From an uncultured Lachnospiraceae bacterium (lineage in GTDB: Bacteria > Bacillota > Clostridia > Lachnospirales > Lachnospiraceae): a stretch of 38,249 nt of DNA. The DNA is taken from contig URMK01000065.1 of NCBI GenBank assembly GCA_900548905.1, positions 1-38,249 on the forward strand. The letters are read 5' to 3'. A program made the translations under genes and the position numbers. Positions within the stretch are counted from its first letter, which is position 1, and every line of letters begins with the position of its first letter. Under the pieces are notes generated by a model. The model did no database searches. It was not told the DNA's origin and saw only the letters and a list, made by a program, of their open reading frames with translations. Positions 32,474 through 38,249 of the stretch are shown piece after piece.

Positions 32474-32605
32474 GAATACATGCCCCATATCCGTACGTTT
32501 CGGTTATAAATCGGTGATTTCCGTTATGGAAATATTGTATATAATTCACTATAATCAGGTCTTAGAAGCGTTGCATTAATACAATTTAACCAAGGAGGGA
32601 ATGCA

Positions 32606-33574
32606 TTGAAAACGGGAATGGAAAAAACTACCGGAAACAGATGGGATCGAAGGCAGGCGAGGCATCGTCTTATGAAGCGGCAGCGCACCTTATACCTCAT
32701 GCTGATACCCGGAATTCTCTGGGCACTGCTGTTCGCATATGGGCCAATGGCCGGGCTTTATATGGCCTTTATTGATTATCAGCCTTCCCTGGGTAATTTC
32801 TGGTCTAACTTCTTCGGAAGTGAATTTGTGGGATTGCGCTGGTTCCGGTATTTTTTCTCAGGCCAGGATTTCCTCAATGTACTTAGGAATACGCTGTGCT
32901 CCAGTATTCTGACCCTAAGCATAGGCTTTGTTATCCCGATATTTATCGCAATTGCCCTCAATGAGGTCAAGGGCCAGTTTTTCAAGCGTGCAGTACAGAC
33001 TGTTTCTTATCTGCCCTACTTCATTTCCTGGGTTATTGCCGCCAATATCATTGTGACACTGTTGTCCTCAGAAGGGCTTCTGAATCAGCTTTTGATGGCC
33101 TGCGGTTTTATTGATGAAGGTATCTTTTTTCTCCAGGAGGGCAAACGCTTCTGGCTGATTGTAGCACTTTCCAACACCTGGAAGGATATGGGCTATAACT
33201 CCATTATGTATCTGGCCGCGATTTCCGCAATCAATCCGGAACTCTTTGAAGCCGCCCAGGTGGACGGTGCGGGCAGGCTGAAGCAAATTTGGTATATCCT
33301 GCTTCCGCTGCTTCGTCCCACCATCCTGATACTGCTCATTCTTTCCATCGGAAGCCTGCTTAATACCGGTTTTGACCAGTATTTCCTGCTCGGTAATTCC
33401 CTGAACCGACAGTATTCCGATGTTATAGACACCTATACCTTCCGCTATGGTATCCAGAACGGCATGTTTTCTTATGCCTCTGCAGTTAGCATGTTTAAAT
33501 CCGTCATTGCATTTCTTCTTGTGCTCACAGTAAACACAATATCCAAAAAGCTGGAAGGCAGCCATCTCTTTTAA
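32606..33574 (+). CDS. CUT1 sugar ABC permease, LplB type
   Basis: A 322-residue permease with six spans and a basic N-terminal tail of about 30 residues. Typical segments are LYLMLIPGILWALLFAYGPM and the EAA loop FEAAQVDGAGRLKQIWYILL. The start is TTG at 32606, six nt after AAGGAGGG; an ATG four codons later is possible but further from the site. An out-of-frame ATG at 32601 reads only two codons. It is the first gene of the plus-strand operon, paired with the next permease, and likely driven by the YesN-like regulator. Confidence 0.92.
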   Translation: MKTGMEKTTGNRWDRRQARHRLMKRQRTLYLMLIPGILWALLFAYGPMAGLYMAFIDYQPSLGNFWSNFFGSEFVGLRWFRYFFSGQDFLNVLRNTLCSSILTLSIGFVIPIFIAIALNEVKGQFFKRAVQTVSYLPYFISWVIAANIIVTLLSSEGLLNQLLMACGFIDEGIFFLQEGKRFWLIVALSNTWKDMGYNSIMYLAAISAINPELFEAAQVDGAGRLKQIWYILLPLLRPTILILLILSIGSLLNTGFDQYFLLGNSLNRQYSDVIDTYTFRYGIQNGMFSYASAVSMFKSVIAFLLVLTVNTISKKLEGSHLF

Positions 33575-33618
33575 CATGCCTTTAAAGGCTTGGTCCCGAT
33601 AAATAATGAAAGGAGAAT

Positions 33619-33648
33619 GTAACTATTCAGTCAGGTCTGAACAGTTAC
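33619..33648. repeat. Palindromic repeat, copy 4
   Basis: GTAACTATTCAG (33619-33630) and CTGAACAGTTAC (33637-33648) form a 12-bp stem with one mismatch around a 6-nt loop. It sits between the two permease genes: AAAGGAG lies just before it, followed by ATGTAA (a start codon directly followed by a stop), and the working GGAG for ATG 33659 comes directly after it. Confidence 0.75.
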
Positions 33649-33658
33649 GGAGATATTT

Positions 33659-34591
33659 ATGAAACAGCGACAAACAAATCCGATTTCACGCAGCAGGCGG
33701 CTGCGCCTGCCCACTCCCGGCCAGGTTGCCGGGAAGATAGTGGTTTATGGTTTCCTGCTCTTTATATTTATTGTTACTTTCTTCCCGTTCTGGCAGATTT
33801 TCGTGCTCTCTGTCAATGATGCCGGTGATTCCCTGCGGGGAGGCCTTCTTCTCTGGCCCCGGGAACTGAATCTGAGCAGCTATAAAGCAGTGTTTCAGAA
33901 TGAGGAAATATTGTCCTCTCTCGGGGTAACCGTCGCCAGAACCATAATAGGCGTCCCCCTCACTGTTTTTTGTGTTGCCATGCTGGCATATGTTCTATCC
34001 AAAAAGGAACTGGTCCACAGAAGCGCTATAAACTTTTTCTTTGTATTTACCATGTATTTTTCCGGCGGTCTGATCCCCACCTATATGGTTATTAAAGCAC
34101 TGGGACTCATAGACAATTTCCTGGTCTTTATCTTTCCGGGTCTGATCAATATTTATTGGATGATTTTGGTGCGCACTTACATAGAAGGGCTTCCTGCCGA
34201 ACTGTTTGAAGCTGCGGCCAGCGAGGGAGCCGGGGAATTTACCATCTTCCTGAAAGTAGTGCTTCCTTTGAGTATGCCGGTGCTTGCCACCATCCTGCTT
34301 TTTTCCGCTATTTCCCATTGGAACGCCTGGTATGATTCTTATATTTATACTTATAAACCCCAGTTAAAAACCCTTCAGGCGGTCCTTGTAAAAATACTGA
34401 ACCAATACCAGACCGGAGCCATGGTTTCCCAGGCCCAGCAGATGGCGAATGAAGCCAAGAAAATGCCGGTCAGCAGCGAAAGTATCCGTATGACGGTGAC
34501 CATGGTTGCAACCCTCCCCATTATCCTGGTATATCCGTTCCTTCAGAAATATTTTATCAAAGGAATGCTGCTGGGAGCCGTAAAAGACTGA
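33659..34591 (+). CDS. CUT1 sugar ABC permease, LplC/YtcP type
   Basis: A 310-residue permease with six spans. The EAA loop is FEAAASEGAGEFTIFLKVVL and the protein ends FIKGMLLGAVKD, typical for the subfamily. GGAG is six nt before ATG 33659. The 84-bp gap to the previous permease is unusually long for this operon type because of the inserted repeat copy. It completes the channel with the LplB-like partner; the ATPase must come from elsewhere in the genome. Confidence 0.92.
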   Translation: MKQRQTNPISRSRRLRLPTPGQVAGKIVVYGFLLFIFIVTFFPFWQIFVLSVNDAGDSLRGGLLLWPRELNLSSYKAVFQNEEILSSLGVTVARTIIGVPLTVFCVAMLAYVLSKKELVHRSAINFFFVFTMYFSGGLIPTYMVIKALGLIDNFLVFIFPGLINIYWMILVRTYIEGLPAELFEAAASEGAGEFTIFLKVVLPLSMPVLATILLFSAISHWNAWYDSYIYTYKPQLKTLQAVLVKILNQYQTGAMVSQAQQMANEAKKMPVSSESIRMTVTMVATLPIILVYPFLQKYFIKGMLLGAVKD

Positions 34592-34599
34592 CAGGAAGC

Positions 34600-34646
34600 C
34601 CGCGGAATACTTCTGCGGCCTGCTATAAAAAAAGGCGCTTTGCGCC
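34600..34646 (+). promoter_or_regulatory. Two intercistronic hairpins before the GH4 gene
   Basis: CCGCGGAA (34600-34607) pairs with TTCTGCGG (34611-34618), and GGCGC (34634-34638) with GCGCC (34642-34646). There is an A-run between them. They could tune the amount of downstream mRNA or act as a partial stop. Confidence 0.4.
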
Positions 34647-34660
34647 GGAAAGAGGTTTCT

Positions 34661-35956
34661 ATGCCAAAAATAACATTCATCGGTGCCGGCAGTTCCATTT
34701 TTGTTAAAAATGTATTAGGCGACTGCATGTGTACCCCCGCTCTTGCCGAATCCAGTCTCGCGTTGTTCGATATTGATGAAAAAAGACTGCGCCAGTCTGA
34801 AACTATGCTCCGCTGTCTCAATGAAAACCTTGGCGGTCATGCAAACGTAGAAGTATATCATGACCGGAAGGAAGCCCTGCGGGATGCGGATTATGTCATT
34901 AATGCCATTGCAGTAGGAGAATATTCCCCCTTTATCGTGTCGGATTTTGAAATCCCGGAAAAATACGGTCTTTATCAGACCGTTGCCGATACGCTTGGCA
35001 TGGGAGGCCTGTTCCGGGGCCTGCGAACCATACCGGTTATGCTGGATATCGCAAAGGATATGGAAGAAGTATGTCCGGATGCCTGGCTTCTCAATTACAC
35101 AAATCCCATGTGTATTGTCACGGGAGCCGTACAGCAGGCCACCTCTGTAAAATGCGTGGGCCTCTGCCACAGTGTCCAGGTTTGTGCAAAAGAACTCCTG
35201 GAAGGTCTGGGTATGCCTTCCGACGATATTATTTACCGGATCGGCGGAATCAATCATCAGGCCTGGCTTTTGGATATTTCCCGCCATGGCTTGGATCTGT
35301 ATCCTGAAATCCGCCGCAGGGCCATGGAACGCATGGATGATCATAACGATAAGGTCAGATATGAGTTTTTAAAAATGTTCGGCTATTATGTAACAGAATC
35401 CAGTTCCCACGGCTCAGAATATGTGCCATACTATCATAAGGCCGGGTATCCGGAATTAAAGGAGCAATATCATCTTCCCACCGACGGTTATAAAAACTGG
35501 GCGAACGGAAAGGCGCAGTATTGGCAAGAAGTGAGTGATTTAATACAAAACTCTGCACTGACCCATGAAAGAAGCAGAGAATACGCCTCTTATATAATGG
35601 AAGCCATGGAAACGAATATTCCTTATGAAATCGCAGGGAATGTACTGAACACCGGTTTTCTGATTGATAATCTCCCTGAAAAAGCCTGTGTGGAGGTTCC
35701 CTGTCTCGTAAATGGAAACGGCATTCAGCCCACCCATTTCGGCCCGCTTCCGGAACAATGTGCCGCTTTGAACCGTACCAATATCAACATGCAGCTTCTC
35801 ACTATCCAGGCCGCCCTTACCGGCAAAAGGGAACATGTATACCAGGCCGCCATGATGGATCCGCATACCTCCTCAGAGCTTTCCATTGGAGATATTGTGA
35901 AAATGTGTGACGAAATGCTGGAGTTTAATAAAATATATTTACCGAATTTTAATTAG
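34661..35956 (+). CDS. Glycoside hydrolase family 4, alpha-galactosidase (MelA)-like
   Basis: A 431-residue NAD- and metal-dependent glycosidase. The NAD-binding loop is FIGAGSSIF (6-14); LLNYTNPM (143-150) and the metal-binding pair Cys169 (in GLCHSVQ) and His199 (in GINHQ) are present. In GH4 the motif CHSV goes with alpha-galactosidases, whereas CHEV and CNVP mark other activities, so this is probably MelA-like. GH4 enzymes work by oxidation and elimination, needing NAD and Mn. ATG 34661 is chosen because GAGG lies just upstream; seven more codons upstream are open but unlikely to be used. It is encoded between the permeases and the binding protein, so it should split the imported galactoside. 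Confidence 0.88.
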   Translation: MPKITFIGAGSSIFVKNVLGDCMCTPALAESSLALFDIDEKRLRQSETMLRCLNENLGGHANVEVYHDRKEALRDADYVINAIAVGEYSPFIVSDFEIPEKYGLYQTVADTLGMGGLFRGLRTIPVMLDIAKDMEEVCPDAWLLNYTNPMCIVTGAVQQATSVKCVGLCHSVQVCAKELLEGLGMPSDDIIYRIGGINHQAWLLDISRHGLDLYPEIRRRAMERMDDHNDKVRYEFLKMFGYYVTESSSHGSEYVPYYHKAGYPELKEQYHLPTDGYKNWANGKAQYWQEVSDLIQNSALTHERSREYASYIMEAMETNIPYEIAGNVLNTGFLIDNLPEKACVEVPCLVNGNGIQPTHFGPLPEQCAALNRTNINMQLLTIQAALTGKREHVYQAAMMDPHTSSELSIGDIVKMCDEMLEFNKIYLPNFN

Positions 35957-35977
35957 AGAATTGATTGGGGGAAAACT

Positions 35978-37615
35978 ATGTTTAAAAGAAAAATAAGTAT
36001 ACTGCTTACCTGTATCCTGGCTTTATCCTGCCTGGCGGCCGGCTGCGGTAATTCATCCCAAAGTGCCGGCCAGTCCTCCGGCGGAGAGAATCCGGTCTCC
36101 TCCGGTGCCGGTGTATCAGATGAAAAGAACGGATCCGGGGAAATCATTACACTGACTTTTTTTGACAAAAATACGGGAGATACTTTTGATAATCCGGTTG
36201 CACAGGCTATTACGGAAAAAACCGGTATTAAGATTGAAGTGCAGCAGCCCACGGGTAATCCGGAGGAAAAGCTGAATCTCATGCTTGCCAGCGGCGATCT
36301 TCCGGATATTGTCCTGATGGACAGGCGCAGTGATATTGTCAACAAATATATTGCCGCAGGAGCGCTGGTACCGCTAAATGATCTGATTGACCAATACGGC
36401 CCTGCTATCCGGGAAATGTATGGAGATATCCTCAATAAAAGCCGTTATGAGGATGGAAAAAACTATTATCTGAATAACTGGTACGGGCTGGATCCGGATC
36501 CCGACAGAGCCATATGCATACGCATGGATGTACTGAAGGAGCTGGGTTATGGTGACAGGGCTGAAAAGGGTGATTCTTTTACGCAGGAAGAATTCCGCGA
36601 TATCCTCACCCGCTTCCGGGACACCTATAGCGACGGGAACGGACAGTCCGCCATTCCGTTATCTTCAAACGCGGATTATATGCCGGCAGTCATCAGTACC
36701 TTTAAGGCTATGTATGGTATGAAAAATTATTATGAAAAGGACGGAAAGCTTTATTTTGATGTACGCGACCCTGCTTATCTGGAAATGGTAAAATATATGA
36801 ACGGATTGTACCGGGACGGGCTGCTTGACAAGGAATGGGCCGTCAATAAGGAACAGATTTTTACACAGAAAGCAGGAAGCGGGCGTGTGGCTGCTACCAT
36901 CGGCCTCTCTACTGATGGGAATAAACTGCTCCGGGAAGATAATGGAGAAGATACGGATGCACAGTTCTATATGTTCAAGGTAGTAACTGACGGAACGGAA
37001 CCGAACGAAACTACGTTCAGCCCCAGAAGCTCCCTTGGATGGGATGCCATAGGGATTACCGTTAAAAATGAACATCCTGTGGAAACGATTCAGTTTATGA
37101 ATTTCCTCGCAAGTGAGGAAGGACAGTATCTGCTTATGTGGGGGATCGAAGGAAAGGACTGGGACATGGAAGAGGGCAGGCATGTGCCTCGTCCGGAAAC
37201 TCTGCAGGGCTTTAAGGACGACTGGAATGCTTTTACCAAGGAAACCGGTATCCGTAAATGGACCTGGTTTATAAAAAACGGTTACGGAAGCGATGGAACA
37301 CCTTATGATCTGGCCACCAAATACGAAAGGGATGCGATCAGCACCCATGCATTAACCTCCATGGCTGATTCCACATGGGATACCGCTCCTTATGATTACA
37401 TCGGCCCTGCGGCCGGTACGCCGGAAGCATTGTCGGAGCAGAAAATAAAGGACATTATTGATACGGCATTCACAAATATGGTTTATGCGGAATCGGAGGA
37501 ACAGGTAGTATCTCTTTACGAAGGTATGATTCAGGAAATCGACGCTAATCAGGCTTCTGCCATTGAAGCGATTTATACGGAGAAATATAGAAAACAGATG
37601 GAGTTATGGAAGTGA
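35978..37615 (+). CDS. Sugar ABC transporter binding lipoprotein
   Basis: A 545-residue extracellular binding protein. The lipoprotein signal ends LAAGC with the acylated cysteine at 23, followed by a Ser/Gly-rich linker (to about 55). The mature part resembles LplA/YtcQ-like CUT1 binding proteins (EKTGIKIEVQQPTGNPEEKL, ASGDLPDIVLMD, FMNFLASEEGQYLLMWGIEG). A GGGGG site precedes ATG 35978. It is the last gene of the operon, an unusual position, after the GH4 gene, and is followed by a strong terminator. Only about 21 bp separate it from the GH4 gene. It probably binds alpha-galactosides or a related oligosaccharide, judged only by its neighbour. Confidence 0.9.
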   Translation: MFKRKISILLTCILALSCLAAGCGNSSQSAGQSSGGENPVSSGAGVSDEKNGSGEIITLTFFDKNTGDTFDNPVAQAITEKTGIKIEVQQPTGNPEEKLNLMLASGDLPDIVLMDRRSDIVNKYIAAGALVPLNDLIDQYGPAIREMYGDILNKSRYEDGKNYYLNNWYGLDPDPDRAICIRMDVLKELGYGDRAEKGDSFTQEEFRDILTRFRDTYSDGNGQSAIPLSSNADYMPAVISTFKAMYGMKNYYEKDGKLYFDVRDPAYLEMVKYMNGLYRDGLLDKEWAVNKEQIFTQKAGSGRVAATIGLSTDGNKLLREDNGEDTDAQFYMFKVVTDGTEPNETTFSPRSSLGWDAIGITVKNEHPVETIQFMNFLASEEGQYLLMWGIEGKDWDMEEGRHVPRPETLQGFKDDWNAFTKETGIRKWTWFIKNGYGSDGTPYDLATKYERDAISTHALTSMADSTWDTAPYDYIGPAAGTPEALSEQKIKDIIDTAFTNMVYAESEEQVVSLYEGMIQEIDANQASAIEAIYTEKYRKQMELWK

Positions 37616-37627
37616 TTCCTAACAGAG

Positions 37628-37661
37628 CATGCCGTGCTTTTGCTGCACGGCATGTTTTTTT
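37628..37661 (+). terminator. Terminator of the CUT1/GH4 operon
   Basis: CATGCCGTGC (37628-37637) and GCACGGCATG (37645-37654) form a perfect 10-bp stem followed by seven T. Confidence 0.92.
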
Positions 37662-37716
37662 ACGGCGGTTTCTGAGCATGTATAAATTCTCGGGGGCGCT
37701 TTAACAGGCGGATATC

Positions 37717-38208
37717 TTATTGATTGGTTTTACGTGCCTTTCGTTCTTCCTTCACACGCACGCGCAGTTCTTTGAAGAACCGGGTAAGCATGTCGCTGCA
37801 TTGTTGTTCCAGGATTCCTCTGGTTACTTTTACCTGGTGATTGAAGGAGGGGTTTTCCAGGATGTTGAGTATGGATCCGGCACAGCCGGCCTTGGGATTC
37901 ATGCAGCCAATGACCACCTCGGGGATGCGGGCCTGGACGATGGCGCCGGAGCACATCTGGCAGGGCTCCAGGGTTACGTAGAGGGTGCAGTCCTCCAGTC
38001 GCCAGTCGCCGATTTTTTTGCTGGCTTTGTTGATAGCGGTAATTTCGGCGTGTGCCAGGGTGTTTTTGTCGGTGTTGCGGCGGTTGTAGCCTCTGCCGAT
38101 AATTTTATCCCGGTGGACAATGACACAGCCGATGGGAACTTCTCCGAGGGCGTATGCTTTTTGGGCCTGGGTGAGGGCGGCTTTCATGTATTTTTCTTGT
38201 GGGGTCAT
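37717..38208 (-). CDS. tadA: tRNA adenosine(34) deaminase
   Basis: A 163-residue zinc enzyme that changes adenosine to inosine at the wobble position of tRNA-Arg(ACG). The deaminase motifs are HAE (53-55; zinc ligand and catalytic Glu55) and PCQMC (82-86; zinc ligands Cys83 and Cys86). The length and the C-terminal helix RFFKELR agree with the family. It is essential in most bacteria. In many Firmicutes tadA is followed by the SRP RNA gene and dnaX on the same strand; here the SRP RNA gene is on the same strand but about 18.6 kb away, with the sugar loci in between. Confidence 0.95.
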   Translation of the reverse strand: MTPQEKYMKAALTQAQKAYALGEVPIGCVIVHRDKIIGRGYNRRNTDKNTLAHAEITAINKASKKIGDWRLEDCTLYVTLEPCQMCSGAIVQARIPEVVIGCMNPKAGCAGSILNILENPSFNHQVKVTRGILEQQCSDMLTRFFKELRVRVKEERKARKTNQ

Positions 38209-38249
38209 AAGGCGTTGGTCCTTTCTTGGGTGGGGGCGGGTTATTTTTT

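Noticed and set aside
1..38249. CRISPR arrays, tRNA genes, rRNA and insertion sequence transposases
   Set aside because: I looked for regularly spaced direct repeats, cloverleaf sequences and transposase motifs and found none, apart from the Rpn-family nuclease gene, which is not an IS element by itself.

Overview
The window looks like chromosomal DNA of a Clostridia member, most probably Lachnospiraceae. This is inferred from strong AGGAGG-type ribosome binding sites, TTGACA/TATAAT promoters with 17-bp spacing, a large Bacillus/Clostridium-type SRP RNA, a YesM/YesN two-component pair, LplB/LplC-like CUT1 sugar permeases and many AraC regulators. No species can be named from the sequence alone.

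Layout. (1) 236-2242: a YtrA-type GntR repressor gene with an ABC-2 exporter ATPase and permease, behind a promoter whose -10 box lies inside a 19-bp palindrome. (2) 2318-5585: a convergent AraC/GyrI-like regulator, a broken AlbA_2-domain gene, an MFS efflux gene, and a stretch of decayed DNA that still holds a small ORF and hairpins in front of the MFS gene. (3) 5586-14866: a carbohydrate operon on the minus strand (two CUT1 permeases, a binding lipoprotein, a six-hairpin-type glycosidase, an ADP-ribosylglycohydrolase-family protein, an AraC regulator) with a divergent AraC gene. (4) 14872-20148: a radical SAM activase-like gene, a secreted GH18 enzyme, a fragment of a sugar permease, a methyltransferase, the SRP RNA gene and an Rpn-family nuclease gene whose Shine-Dalgarno is folded into a hairpin. 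(5) 20617-28158: a small DUF3795-like gene, then a pectin/rhamnogalacturonan-type degradation operon (SGNH acetylesterase with an SLH-like tail, GH2, GH28, polysaccharide deacetylase) controlled by a divergent AraC gene. Two of its four enzymes are visibly broken. (6) 28272-37615: methylglyoxal synthase, a YesM/YesN sensor-regulator pair and a divergent CUT1 transport operon with a GH4 alpha-galactosidase-like enzyme. (7) 37717-38208: tadA.

How it works together. Three sugar loci, each with its own regulator (AraC or YesMN), import oligosaccharides through CUT1 permeases and split them with enzymes that lack signal peptides. Only the GH18 enzyme appears secreted. The two permease sets have binding proteins but no ATPase gene, as expected where a shared MsmX-type ATPase is encoded elsewhere. 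The pectin locus has no transporter in this window.

The most notable observations are a family of palindromic repeats built on the arm GTAACTGTTCAG (at least four copies, one forming a 133-bp three-way-junction element, one inserted between the two permease genes of an operon), several recently broken genes, and candidate RNA-level controls in front of the MFS gene and the Rpn nuclease gene. The ADP-ribosylglycohydrolase plus six-hairpin glycosidase plus transporter operon is the best candidate for an undescribed catabolic system.
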